Positions 44,565 through 56,335 of a DNA stretch of 64,000 nt are shown piece by piece. The stretch lies in the NCBI GenBank assembly GCA_036417435.1, contig CM070899.1, positions 146,086,237 to 146,150,236 of the forward strand, read 5' to 3'. The notes under the pieces were generated by a model. That model did no database searches and had not been told where the DNA came from. It saw only the letters and a list, made by a program, of their open reading frames with translations. How positions within the stretch are numbered: the stretch's first letter is position 1; every line of letters begins with the position of its first letter. The DNA is from Inia geoffrensis (lineage: Eukaryota; Chordata; Mammalia; Artiodactyla; Iniidae). Position numbers and translations under genes: made by a program.

Positions 44565-45840
44565 CACAAAAGATTTCTTGTTGTGAACAAAGCTCAGTCT
44601 CAGACTGAACAACCTTCACACCGGTTAACTCTCTAAAATTGAAAATCCACCATGTGGCAGCTCCTGAGTCCCTAGAGCACAGCTGCTGAAGGCACAGCTG
44701 GAACTCGGCAGCCCCACCCTCCCTGAGCCCATCAAATTCGGCACTTACTTTGTCTACACTGTGGGGAAATTGAGAGCCACTGAATTCATCACTGCCTGAG
44801 GCTCCCTTTGGTTCAAATCTTAGCCTTCTGTTCCCCGGACGTCCAGATCTGTCAACACCAGTGAGGCACCTGACTAAGGAGGATTTAGCTCCTTGTAGGA
44901 GAGAGAGACACTGAAACTGTCTCTGTCCAAAGCTGCCCTCTCGTCTCAGGTTTACATGAACCTTGGTCCCCAGAGGGGGAAAAGGATGCTTTGGACACAG
45001 CTACGATCCCCTCTGTCCCCTCAGGGCACCTGATGCTGAAAACTAGATGCAGACTGGGAGTGTCTGCCTGCAGCCAGAAGGCAAGCTAAATAAACATGCA
45101 GAACGCTTGAATCCAGGGAGAGCAGGAGGCTCCCACACCCCTCCCTAATCATTCTTGAGTTTTTCCACCTACAAACCCTCCCCTGGGTCAGCCACCACTC
45201 TCAGAAAGGCTGACAGCTCATTGCTGCTGCCTGTTTCCTGAGCTTGCTCTGCTTCCCTCTCCCACTCCCTCTCCATGGTAATTGTGATCCAGCAGCCACT
45301 GCCTCCCCCACTTACTCAAAGGAACAGTTTGAAAGATCCATTCGAATGAAATGGCTTGATTACAACAGGGAGACAATTGGTTGAATAAAGTCAATTATCT
45401 TTTCGGTGACAGGTGCCCACTTTGAAGTCCAGACACCTGCTGGCATAATCATTGGGGCTAACATTTCCAGGTTCTTATTTTAAAAGAGAATAATAGGATG
45501 CCAGGCCTAAATTTTGGGTGTTTTTTTTTTTTTTTTTAAAGCAGAAAGGTGAGAGTGATCTGCAGCTGTTGAGTCATTACCTTCCCATAAGCTAACAGAA
45601 TCATGAGTTGAGCCCTTCGATGCTGCCAGAGCTGTCAGAGGCTCTAACCCAGCCAGCGATGTCTGACTGGGGGTGTAGGAAGGCTAATTAACTCTGGGTA
45701 GTGAAGCAGAAGGACTGTGCTTCCACGTTCCAGAGAGTAAACCACTTACACCTGGAGAGCACACAGATCTAAATATTTAGCAACAAGAATGAGGGAGATT
45801 GGGGCATATCTTATTAACCCCATTAGGGAGACATCATATA
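44565..45840. other. GC-richer single-copy island
   Basis: About 1.2 kb with no recognisable repeat and higher GC than its surroundings. No splice-supported exon is evident and no CpG island. The segment 45320-45480 carries clustered E-box, SOX-like and homeodomain-like motifs and is a regulatory candidate. A run of about 19 T lies near 45521. Confidence 0.5.
45320..45480. promoter_or_regulatory. Candidate conserved regulatory element (hypothesis)
   Basis: Two E-boxes in inverted orientation, CAGGTG (45410-45415) and CACCTG (45434-45439), lie near ACAATTG (45373-45379), CAATTA (45392-45397) and ATAATCATT (45445-45453). The block has no repeat similarity and few low-complexity runs. This reading is by eye; conservation is not tested. 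Confidence 0.3.
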
Positions 45841-45924
45841 AGATTGGAAAAAGAGCAGAAGCAAGAAGGACTACAATCCTGCAGCCTGTGGAACAAAAAC
45901 CACATTCACAGAAAGATAGACAAG

Positions 45925-46821
45925 ATGAAAAGGCAGAGGACTATATACCAGATGAAGGAACAAGATAAAACCCCAGAAAAACAACTAAATGAAGTGGAGA
46001 TAGGCAAACTTCCAGAAAAAGAATTCAGAATAATGATAGTGAAGATGATCCAGGGCCTTGGGAAAAGAATGGAGGCAAAGATCAAGAAGATGCAAGAAAT
46101 GTTCAAGAAATATCTAGAATAATTAAGGAACAAACAAACAGAGATGAACAACACAATAACTGAAATGAAAACTACACTAGCAGGAATCAATAGCAGAACT
46201 GAGGCAGAAGAATGGATAAGTGAACTGGAAGACAGAATGGTGGAATTCACTGCTGTGGAACAGAATAAAGAAAAATGAATGAAAGGAAATAAAGACAGCC
46301 GAAGAGACATCTGGGACAACATTAAACACAACAATATTCACAATAGTCCCAGAAGAGAAGAGAGAGGGACAGGACTGGAGAAAATATTTGAAGAGATTAT
46401 AATCATAAATTTCCCTAACATGGGAAAGGAAATAGCTACCCAAGTCCAGGAAGTGCAGAGAGTCCCATACAGGATAAGCACAAGGAGAAACATGCCGAGA
46501 CACATAGTAATCAAATTGGCAAAAATTAAAGACAAAGAAAAATTAGTGAAAGAAGCAAGGGAAACACAACAAATAACGTACAATGGAACTCCCATAAGGT
46601 TAACAGTTGATTTCTCAGCAGAAGTTCTACAAGCCAGACGGCAGTGGCATGATATACTTAAAGAGATGAAAAGGAAGAGGCTACAACCAAGATTACTCTA
46701 CCTAGCAAAAATCTCATTCACATTTGATGGCGAAATCAAAATCTTTACAGACAAGCAAAAGCTAAGAGAATTCAGCACCACCAAACCAGCTCTAGAACAA
46801 ATGCCAAAGGAACTTCTCTAA
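45925..46821 (+). pseudogene. L1 ORF1 protein, disabled by two stops
   Basis: L1 ORF1 encodes an RNA-binding, trimer-forming chaperone that coats L1 RNA in the cytoplasm (established). Here one continuous 299-codon frame runs from the ATG at 45925 to the stop at 46819-46821. It is broken only by a TAA at 46120-46122 and a TGA at 46276-46278. The length is close to that usual for ORF1p. The first third is heptad-like and rich in Lys, Glu, Ile and Leu (coiled coil). The last part contains an ARRQWHDILKEMKRK stretch and FSTTKPALEQMPKELL, typical of the C-terminal domain. A few codons are missing around 46340 compared with the copy at 58440. ORF2 follows after about 57 bases. Confidence 0.92.
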
Positions 46822-46878
46822 GTGAGAAACACAAGGCAAGAGAAGGACCTACAAAACAAACCCAAAACAATTAAGAAA

Positions 46879-49800
46879 ATGATAATAGGAGCAGACATAT
46901 CGATAATTACCTTAAACGTGAATGGATTAAATGCTCCAACCAAAAGACACAGGCTTGCAGAATAGATACAAAAATAAGACCCATATATATGCTGTCTACA
47001 AGAGACCCACTTCAGAACTAGGGGCATATACAGACTGAAAGTGAGGGGATGGAAAAAGATATTCTATGGAAGAGGAAATCAAAAGAAAGATGGAGTAGCA
47101 ATACTCACCTCAGATAAAATAGACTTTTAAATAAAGAATGTTACAAGAGACAAGGAAGGACACTACATAATGAACAAGGGACCAATCCAAGAAGAAGATA
47201 TAACAATTATAAATATATATGTGCACCCAACATAGGAGCACCTCAACACATAAGGCAACTGTTAACAGCTATAAAAGAGGAAATCAACAGTAACACAATA
47301 ACAGTGGGGGACTTTAACACCTCACTTACACCAATGGACAGATCATAAAAACAGAAAATTAAAAGGAAACACAAGCTTTAAATGACACAATAGACCAGAG
47401 AGATTTAATTGATATTTATAGGATATTCCATCCAAAAACAGCAGATTACTTTCTTCTCAAGTGCTCATGGAATATTCTCTAGGATAGACGATATCTTGGG
47501 TCACAAGCTTCAGTAAATTTAAGAAAATTGAAATCATTTCAAGCATCTTTTCTGACCACAATGCTATGAGATTAGAAATGAAATACAGGGGAAAAATGTA
47601 AACAACACAAACACATAGAAGCTAAACCATATGTTACTAAATAACCAAGAGATCACTGAAGAAATCCAACAGGAAATCAAAAAACACCTAGAAACAATAA
47701 AAACACAGTGCAAAACCTATAGGATGTGGCAAAAGCAGTTCTAAGATGGAAGTTTATAGCTATACAAGACTACCTTAAGAAACAAGAAAAATCTCAAGTA
47801 AACAATCGAAACTTACACCTAAAGGAACTAGAGAAAGAAGAACAAACAAAACCCAAAGTTAACAGAAGGAAAGAAACCATAAAGATCAGAGCAGAAATAA
47901 ATGAAATAGAAACAAAGAAAACAAAAGCAAAGATCAATAAAACTAAAATCTGTGCTTTGAGAAGATAAACAAAATTGATAAATCATTGGTCACACTTATC
48001 AAGAAAAAGAGGGAGAGGACCCAAATCAATAAAATTAGAAATGAAAAAGGAGAAGTTACAACAGACACCGCAGAAATACAAAGCATCCTAACAGACTACT
48101 ACAAGCAACTCTATGCCAATAAAATCGACAACCTGGAAGAAATGGACAAATTCGTAGAGCAGTATAACATTCCAAGACTGAACCAGGGAGAAATAGAAAA
48201 TATGAACAGACCAATCACAAGTAATGAAATTAAAACAGTGATTAAAATTCTTCCAACAAACAAAAGTCCAGGACCAGGTGGCTTCACAGGTGAATTCTAT
48301 CAAACATTTAGAGAAGAGCTAACAGCCATCCTTCTCAAACTCTTCCAAAAAACTGCAGAGGAAGGAACACTCCCAAACTCATTCTATGAGACTACCATCA
48401 CCCTGATAACAAAACCAGAGAAAGATACTAAAAAAAAAAAATTACAGACCAATATCATTGATGAATATAGATGCAAAAATCCTCAACGAAATACTAGCAA
48501 ACAGAATCCAACAACACATTAAAAAGATCATACACTATGATCAGGTGGGATTTATCCCAGGAATGCAAGGATTCTTCAATATATGCAAATCAATCAATGT
48601 GATACACCATATAACCAAATTGAACAATAAAAACCATATGATCATCTCAATAGATGCAGAACAAGCTACGGACAAAATTCAACACGCATTTATGATAAAA
48701 ACTCTCTGGAAAGTGGGCATCAAGGGGACCTACCTCAACATAATAAAGGCCATAAACAACAAACCCACAGTTAACATCCTTCTCAATGGTGAAAAACTGA
48801 AAGTATTTCCTCGAAGATCAGGGACAAGACAAGGATATCAACTTTCACCACTATTATTCAACATAGTTTTGGAAGCCCTAGCCATGGCAATAAGAGAAGA
48901 AAAAGAAATAAAAGGAATACAAATTGGAAAAGAAGAAGTAAAACTGTCACTGTTTGCAGATGACATGATACTATGTATAGAGAAACCTAAAGATGCCACC
49001 AGAAAACTTCTATAGCTAATCAATGAATTTGATAAAGTTGCAGGATACAAAATTAATGCACAGAAATCTCTTGCATTCTTATACACTAATGATGAAAAAT
49101 CTGAAAGAGAAATTAAGGAAACCCTCCCATTTACCACTGCAACAAAAAGAATAAAATGCCTAGGAATAAACCTACCTAGGGGGAAAAAGGAACTGTATGC
49201 AGAAAACTATAAGACACTGATGAAAGTAAAGATGACACTAACAGATGGAGAGATATACCATGTTCTTGGACTGGAAGAATCAATATTGTGAAAATGACTA
49301 TACTACCCAAAACAATCTACAGATTCAATGCAATCCCTATCGAATTACCAAAGGCATTTTTTACGGAACTACAAAAAATCTTAACATTTGTATGTAACAC
49401 AGAAGACCCCGTATAGCCAAAGCAGTCTTAATGAAAAAAACGGAGCTGGAGGAATCAGACTCCCTGACTTCAAACTATACTACAAAGCTACAGTAATCAA
49501 GACAGTATGGTACTGGCACACAAACAGAAATATAGATCAATGGAACAAGATAGAAAGCCCAGAGATAAACCCACGCAACTAATCTATGACAAAGGAGGCA
49601 AGGATATACAATGGAGAAAAGACAGTCTCTTCAATAAATGCTGGGAAAACTGGATAGCTACATGTAAAAGAATGAAATCAGAACACTCCCTAACACCATA
49701 CACAAAAATAAAATCAAAATGGATTAGAGACCTAAATGTAAGACTGGACACTATAAAACTCTTAGAGGAAAACATAGGAAGAACACTCTTTGACATAAAT

Positions 49801-50616
49801 CACAGCAAGATCTTTTGTGATCCATCTCCTAGAGTAATGGAAATAAAAACAAAAATAAACAAATGGGACCTAATGAAACTTAAAATCTTTCACACAGCAA
49901 AGGAAACCATAAACAAGATGAAAAGACAACCCTCAGAATGGGAGAAAATATTTGCAAACGAATCAACAAAGGATTAATCTCCAAAATATATAAACAGTCC
50001 CTGCAGCTCAATATTAAAAAAACACAATCCAAAAATGGGCAGAAGACCTAAATAGACATTTCTCCAAAGAAGACATACAGTGGCCATGAAGCACATGAAA
50101 AGCTGCTCAACATTACTAATTATTAGAGAAATGCAAATCAAAACTACAGTGAGGTATCACCTCATACCAGTTAGAATGGGTATCATCTGAAAATCTACAA
50201 ACAACAAATGTTGGAGAGAGTGTGGAGAAAAGGGGACCCTCTTGCACTGTTGGTGGGAATGTAAATTGATACAGCCACTATGGAGAACAGTATGGAGGCT
50301 CCTTACAAAACTAAAAATAGAATTACCATATGACCCAGCAATCCCACTCCTGGGCATATACCCAGAGAAAACCATAATTCAAAAAGACACATGAACCTCA
50401 ATTTTCAATGCAGCACTATTTACAATAGCCAGGTCATGGAAGCAACCTAAATGCTCATCGACAGACAAATGGATAAAGATGTGTTACACGTATACAATGG
50501 AATATTACTTAGCCATAAAAAGGAACGAAATTGGGTCATTTGTAGTGACGTGGTTAGATCTAAAGACTGTCATACAGAGTGAAGTCAGAAAGAGAAAAAC
50601 AAATATCGTATATTAA
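46879..50616 (+). pseudogene. L1 ORF2 (endonuclease-reverse transcriptase), disabled
   Basis: ORF2p nicks target DNA and reverse-transcribes L1 RNA at the nick (established). The ATG at 46879 begins an endonuclease domain (TLNVNGLNAPTKRHRLAE), stopped by a TAG at 46963-46965 and others. Further open pieces are 47986-48522, with [15 protein letters not shown] at the start of the reverse-transcriptase domain, and 48458-49015 in another frame, with [12 protein letters not shown] and the polymerase motif FADDM at 48953-48967. The piece 49507-49977 follows. The C-terminal cysteine-rich region ([14 protein letters not shown] class) is near 50219-50270. The reading end by homology is the TAA at 50614-50616. 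Frameshifts and stops rule out function. Confidence 0.92.
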
Positions 50617-50898
50617 TACACATATATGTGGAACCTAGCAAAATGGTACAGATGAACCAGTTTGCAAGGCAGAAATTGAGACACATATGTAGAGAACAAA
50701 CGTATGGACACCAAGGGGTGAAAGCAGCAGGGCTGGCAGTGGTTGTGTGATGAATTGGGAGATTGGGATTGACATGTATACAATGATGTGTATAAAATGG
50801 ATGACTAATTATAGCCTGCTGTATATAAAAATAAATAAAATTAAATTTAAAAAATTTAAAAAAATTGAGCAAGTGGGTTATGTAAAAACAAGAAAAAT
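50617..50898 (+). other. 3' UTR and double A-rich tail of the 45.9-kb L1
   Basis: The 3' UTR ends with TATATAAAAATAAATAAA and an A-rich tract to about 50865. About 30 bases follow (TTGAGCAAGTGGG onward), then a second A-rich stretch and the candidate target duplication. This two-tail layout is what a 3' transduction looks like, but the tract is low-complexity and the reading is not certain. Confidence 0.5.
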
Positions 50899-51262
50899 GA
50901 TTGGAAAAAAATATGCTTTCCTCAGATGATATTCCCATCTCTCCTCACTATTACCTATATTCTATATTCTCAGCCTCATCTTACTCCTGACCTAGTCACC
51001 TTCCCTCAGCCACGTCCCTATATTTTGTTCTCCATACTCATCCAGATGAAAGGACCCTGCGGTGTTAAAACAGCAAATGACTAGAGTACAAGTGAGCAGT
51101 GGCAGCAGAGGGAATGTCTGGGGATCAAGGAGTAAAAGCGAAATTATTTATTTGGCCAAAATACATTACTGAGTTGTTTATTTACAGAGAGGAATAAATG
51201 TAGGTACTTGTCCTAGGAGTTCATAATTTAGATCAGGAGTCAAAAACTTGTACTGCTTACAG

Positions 51263-51368
51263 ACATAGGGGAAGGGGGAGGAATGGAGTGGGAGTTTGGG
51301 ATTAGCAGATGCAAACTATTATATATAGAATGGATAAACAACAAGGTCCTATTATACTTGAATAAAAA
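51263..51368 (+). mobile_element. Tiny L1 3' insertion, internally deleted, 20-bp target duplication
   Basis: A 106-base insertion is flanked by a 20-bp duplication with one mismatch (51243-51262 and 51369-51388). The insert has the G-rich part of an L1 3' UTR and 'gataaacaacaaggtcctat', then jumps directly to the last bases before the tail (ATACTTGAATAAAA). It therefore lacks the intervening part of the 3' UTR, such as the GTACAGCACAGGGAAATA region seen in the fragment at 18277. Confidence 0.88.
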
Positions 51369-51389
51369 AAAACTTGTAGTGCTTACAGG

Positions 51390-51695
51390 ATCAGGCAGGT
51401 AATTAAATGTGTATACCTAGTCAATGTATAATAGGGACTAGTAGAGACCTTGGCAAACCAGTGAGCCCTTGTCCTGCCTAAAAGAGGCCACCTTGATTCA
51501 ACTTCAGCCAAGAGATGGAATGTGGTTGTGTGAGCTCAATGTTGACAGAGCTTCCAATGGTGCAAAATAATTTGGAATCTGGACTTTATTTGACACTTTC
51601 TGGTATTTAAAAGATCTACATAGCATGTTCCTCTATTCTGCTTTTCACCTGAAAGTAGATTTTCTTGCAGTTCACTGCTCTTACAAGGAAAGAAA
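51390..51695. other. Unassigned DNA
   Basis: No gene or repeat recognised between the small L1 insertion and the older L1 remnant. Confidence 0.45.
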
Positions 51696-51699
51696 TCCT

Positions 51700-52290
51700 G
51701 AAAAGTGTGACAACATGAATGAACCTTGAGGACATTATGCTAAGTGAAATAAGCCAGTCACAGAAGGACATATACTTTCACTTATGTGAGGTATTTAAAA
51801 TAGTCAAACTCTTGGCCAGAATTCAGTGGGATAATGTCTTCAGTGTGCTGAGAGAAACAATCAACCTAAAACAATCATACAAGAATGAGGATGAAATAAA
51901 GACATTTTAGGAAAAACCATAAGAATTACCAACAATAAATCTAAATAAACTTCAAAAACATGTATTTCAAGAAGAAGAAAATCTTAGAACAAATATCTGA
52001 GCTGCAAGAAGAAATAACATGAAAAGAAATTTATACATATTTAATTTAATCTAAATACACACTGATTATATAAAACAAACAAAAAAAATAGATTCATAGA
52101 AGCAAAGAATAGAATGGTAGTTTCCAGGGGCTGGGAGGGGGAGGAAATGAAGATTTGTTAATCAAAACGTATAAAATTCCAGTTATGCAAGATGAATAAA
52201 TTCTAGAGATCTGCTGTATAACATTGTACAGCCTATAGATAAGAATACTGTACTGCATACCCATAAACCTGTTAGGAGAATAGATCTGAT
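51700..52290 (+). repeat. Old L1 3' end interrupted by an L1 ORF1-derived segment
   Basis: The 3' end of an old L1 is seen at 51715-51805 ('gacattatgctaagtgaaat', 'taaaatagtcaaactc') and resumes at 52088 ('tagattcatagaagcaaaga', 'tagtttccaggggctgggag'). The gap holds 51806-52087, listed separately. No frame is intact. Confidence 0.7.
51806..52087 (+). mobile_element. ORF1-end segment of an old L1 or HAL1, A-tailed
   Basis: The translated stretch YKNEDEIKTF at about 51878-51907 and the following 'caagaagaagaaaatcttag' region match the C-terminal end of old L1 ORF1 plus the start of the region after it. The segment then ends in an A-rich run (to 52089) instead of continuing into ORF2. HAL1 elements are known ORF1-only L1 derivatives, so this could be a HAL1 or a prematurely terminated L1 copy. 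AAATAG-like sequence on both sides could be a degraded target duplication. Confidence 0.55.
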
Positions 52291-52299
52291 ATTGAAAAA

Positions 52300-53610
52300 C
52301 ATCAGTCAGATGCCTCCAGCTGTCAAAAGGGCTACTGGTTTGTTTTCCCTTCTGTTCTGCATTCAAGAACTGTGTTCAAGGGTCTGCTTCTGAAGTCTTA
52401 TTTGGAGAAGGACACTAAAAGTCGGGAATATATCCCCCAAAATATGACAGCCTGGTGAGAGAATCTAAAACCATACCATGTAAGTAATAATGAAAGAAAT
52501 CAGTTTCATTTAGATCTGCAAAGATACTGGGTGAGGCATGCAGGTGACTTCATATTCTTGAAAAGGACAAGGACTAGTTTGTCAATTACAGAACCTGAGC
52601 CAACACTGTGACTTCTTAATAAGGTCAAGAAAGATTGTATAAGGAAAACTTTCTGTCCAGAATTTGAATGTCTGCCTCAAAGGATATCAATTGCACTGCC
52701 CTAATGGTATCCAAGAAAACTCATTTTGAAAGAGCTACTCATTGAATATAGATGAGCATTTCAGTGGTGTTATAGGTTTATATGATGAATTGGAAGCTTA
52801 TTTGTAAGATCTTCTGCCCTGCTAATGCCTGATGACTCTATGGGTACCCACAATGATTTTGAGTTTCCAAAGGTGCAAAAAGGGCTGCTAACACGGTCAG
52901 TGCCACATTTCCATATTTAAATGGAAAGTTGTAGTTGTGCAGATGGCCATCTGTCTCTACGTCATCCCCCTGTAGGTTTCAGAATCAGTTATTGTAATCT
53001 TGGTAGCGGGAGGATTGAGACACAAACTCAATTTCTATTACCACAGTAGGCTTCAGAATCAGTTATTGTAATCTTGGTAGCGGGAGGATTGAGACACAAA
53101 CTCAATTTCTATTACCACATCTTCAGTGATTTCCAGTAGGCAGATTGCCTCCTCTACTCATATGCTAGTTTATCCTTCTTTTACTACATTTATAGCAGCA
53201 TCATACTAAGAAAATTATTTTCTGAGACATCATATAAATATTTGAACATCTTATCAATTGACATCTGCAAAATCTTCAGACTTCACAGATCATCTGTCAG
53301 TAATTTGCATTGAGTGTTTTCTGAATGGGAGTTGGACCAGAATATCAGCTACTTGCTCAGACACTCACTGTTAACAACTCTGAAGTCATATTCTCCACTA
53401 TAGGGACCCAAAAGACGACGTGACTCTTGTCTGCTGTCCTAAGAACCTAACAAAATAGAATCTTCTCCGGAAATCAGAGGCTCTGAGTTTAAGAGTGCAC
53501 ATGAAAAGAACACATGTGGTGTCAGAGCCTAAATCTGTGCATAACTACACTAACTTTGTAATTTTGTTATGATTATGGATGTTGATACTGCTACCCCCAT
53601 CATTACTGCA
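52300..53610. other. Unassigned DNA with a 74-bp tandem duplication
   Basis: No gene called. A 34-codon open stretch on the minus strand around 52850-52960 is too short to support one. The tandem duplication at 52972-53119 is the only clear structure. Confidence 0.5.
52972..53119. repeat. 74-bp tandem duplication
   Basis: Two head-to-tail copies, 52972-53045 and 53046-53119, differ at a single position (GTAGGTTTC versus GTAGGCTTC). Near-identity indicates a recent event, or an assembly artefact. Confidence 0.93.
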
Positions 53611-53616
53611 ATTGCT

Positions 53617-53824
53617 CTTTTTGTTTTTTTTGGCGGTACATGGGCCTCTCACTGCTGTGGCCCCTCCCGTTGCGGAGCACAGGCTCCAGACACGCAGGCT
53701 CAGCGGCCATGGCTCACGGGCCCAGCCGTTCGGCGGCATGTGGGATCTTCCCAGACTGGGGCACAAACCTGTGTCCCCTGCATCGGCAGGCGGACTCTCA
53801 ACCACTGAACCACCAGGGAAGCCC
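53617..53824 (-). mobile_element. CHR-type SINE, antisense
   Basis: Full-length antisense copy. The tail is an interrupted T run at 53617-53631 and the head ends GGGAAGCCCC at 53815-53824. It carries several CpG-decay changes relative to the freshest copies. I could not define its target duplication. Confidence 0.94.
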
Positions 53825-53918
53825 CCTAACTATTTGTACATATATGTATATATTTTTTAAGTTTACCCAAATCAATGAGTTACACTTTTCTAGATAAAGT
53901 GAATTACCTGAGGAAGTG

Positions 53919-53948
53919 GAATTGCTAAGAAGAGAATTGCTAAGAAGA
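53919..53948. repeat. 15-bp tandem duplication
   Basis: GAATTGCTAAGAAGA occurs twice in tandem (53919-53933 and 53934-53948). Confidence 0.9.
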
Positions 53949-53949
53949 A

Positions 53950-55615
53950 TTTCAATAAATAGAGGTTCGTATCAAAGTGCTTAACAGAGTGTCGTAATTC
54001 GATAAATACTGGTTAATTTGGTTTGACACAATCACCATTCTTATGCTCTGCAAATTCCAAATTAGACCAGGGACATTTTTCTCAACTATTTAAATCAGAA
54101 CCAGGTGGAAGAAGAAACAGAGGCAACACATATAAGAACCAAGTTTACATCAATCCCCAGAGGATGGGCAGAGGAAATAATAGGTCTTTTGAATCTTTAG
54201 TTTCAGTGACTCACCGGGAGCAAGGTTGCCAGGACGAATGGGCTGCTCTGCCTCCCTGGGTGCAGGATAATTTGATACAAGCAACTTTTCTAACAGAAGT
54301 TAGGGCCATGACTCAGCACACCAAGCAAGCAACAGATTAAAAAAAGTCCCTGTGTGCTTTTCTGGACTTTGGATTGAAAGCTGCCTGCTTTATCTGGTAT
54401 CCTCCTTATCATCTTACTCTACAGTTTCAGTAGGTGTCTTGTTACAGCCTTGGTTCACCCCCACCAAAGCTATAACCACATCTGCCATGTGCACATAAGA
54501 ATATCGATGTCAAGATTGTGGCAGGTGGATGGAGCACTTTGTTGATTGAGGCTCTCTTTTCATGGGCCTAATAGCATGTGCTGAGTGCACCTGCCAAGCA
54601 TGACCATGTACATGGGGGCTGGGAGTTAGGGGGAGCAGCCTTTGTGTGCGTCTTCAGTGCTCAGGCGAGGGATTCACCCTCTTCAAGGAGGCGGTCAATG
54701 GTTTCTTACAGATCCTCTTAAATTAAGCCTTTTTTTTTTTTCCTACTTGGAGTTAGATTTACAGAATGAAGGAAAGTCAAAAAAGAAATTCCAAGCCACA
54801 CAAGGTACTGGAAGGATGACCAAAGGATGCATCAATTTCCAACAAGAACTAGTTAGGAATATGTGCTGTGTGGCTTACAGCCCATTACACACAGGTGTTC
54901 TATTTTATTGAAGCTGTTCACACACTTTCTCCAGTGAGCACAGCAGAACTGAGAGGGGCACCACATCTGGAGGAAACACTTGGGACTTGACCTCTCCTTT
55001 GAACCCACAGCGAACTCTGAGTTAAAAAACAATAGCACAGATGAAGGAAAGCCATGTCCAGATCATCTACAGGTCTTCTGGAAGCTACTGGGTTTAGTTT
55101 AGTTGCATTTTATCCTTTATTAACTCTACCATATTCATTTTTTCTTGGTTATATGCTAATTTATGTTATTGCAGAAATGGTTTAATACAAAACAGTACAC
55201 AAAAGCACAGAAGATGTGAGCGGTGAGTATTGTGTTGGTAAACTGGCTTTCTGGGGGGAAAATAAAGCCGTGATTTATAGTCTTTGTCAATTTCAGTGTT
55301 GTACAATAAATACACCTATCCTGGCCTTTTTAAAGCTACCAACAGTTTAACAACTAGCTCTCAAAACTCTTGAATATTTAACAATATAGGCTCTTACTAG
55401 CCAGCTCTAGCAAACTACTGCCTAACCCCACCACCAAGAGGCAACCCCTGTTAAGAAAATGGTTTATTTATTTCCAGTCTTTTGGTACATTTTTACACAA
55501 TTATGTCTGTATTATAAATAAAATATTATACTCTGCTTTTTTGTGGCGCTTGCTTTTTGAATTTATTCCATTACCATGTTTTATTTATTTTTCACAGAAT
55601 GCTTAGGTAGCCAGT
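53950..55615. other. Unassigned DNA
   Basis: No gene or clear repeat. A 105-codon plus frame at 54023-54340 has no recognisable motif. Confidence 0.45.
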
Positions 55616-55616
55616 T

Positions 55617-55650
55617 CATATATATATACATATATATGTATACATATATG
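55617..55650. repeat. TA/CA-rich low-complexity tract
   Basis: Alternating ATATATACATATATATG-type sequence, directly left of a MIR. Confidence 0.8.
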
Positions 55651-55805
55651 AAATTGCACAGGCCTTGGAGGCAAACAGAGTTAGGTACAGATTGTGGTGT
55701 CACATTTCACCTGTGATGTGACCATGGCAACATTACTGAACCTTGCTGAACCTCATTTCCTCACCTTCAAGGTAGAGATAACAAACAATAACCAATTCAC
55801 AGGGT
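55650..55805 (+). repeat. MIR SINE, sense
   Basis: 'caggccttggaggcaaacag', 'gtgatgtgaccatggcaaca' and 'gaacctcatttcctcacctt' follow MIR in sense order. Confidence 0.75.
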
Positions 55806-55809
55806 AAAA

Positions 55810-56195
55810 ATAGGTGGTTTTTATTAAGCAACCATAAAATCCTAGATCCTTTCTCTCCACTTTCAACACATTTAGCAGCTGATCTGTTCTTAGTGCACAT
55901 ACTGGTCTTACCTGTGTAGAAAGTCCTTCCTGGCTCCCACCTCATAAGAGGAGCAGAAGAGTATCGCTGTATAAAGTGGCTTCTATCCTCAGGTGATGGT
56001 AGTTCCTTAGAGATTCAGGCTCTATGACCTTAAACTCCTGCACTTTTTCAAGTGACTCACTAAGCAGAGTGGCCACGTCCACAGATTGATAATCAACAGG
56101 ACCAAGGACTATCAATGCTTCCTGGAGCTTGTTGGCCTACCTGGATTCGGAGAAGGGCACTGCTGGAAAAGACCTTGAGGAACAACTTGTCCCAA
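55810..56195. other. Unassigned DNA
   Basis: No gene, RNA or repeat recognised before the antisense L1. Confidence 0.45.
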
Positions 56196-56207
56196 TCTTG
56201 CTTTGTT

Positions 56208-56287
56208 TTTTTAAAATTAATTTTTACTGGAATATAGTTGATTTACAATGCTATGTTAGTTTCTGCTGTATGGCAAAGTGAATCAGT

Positions 56288-56335
<48 letters not shown>

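Larger units (their letters stand above)
45853..50898 (+). mobile_element. L1 LINE, 5'-truncated, about 5 kb, both ORFs broken
   Basis: Similarity to the other long L1 here begins at AGCAGAAGCAAGAAGGACTA, in the last part of the 5' UTR. It runs through ORF1, ORF2 and a 3' UTR ending in A-rich sequence near 50870. The 3' UTR differs from that of the L1 at 57163, so the two belong to different subfamilies. An 11-bp match, GATTGGAAAAA (45842-45852 and 50899-50909), is the best candidate target duplication. It would place about 30 non-L1 bases plus a second A-rich tail inside the insertion. Multiple stops and frameshifts show that the copy is inactive. Confidence 0.9.

Noticed and set aside
52850..52975. 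Minus-strand stretch that reads plausibly as protein for about 34 codons
   Set aside because: Stops occur on both sides and no family is recognised. This length is common by chance.
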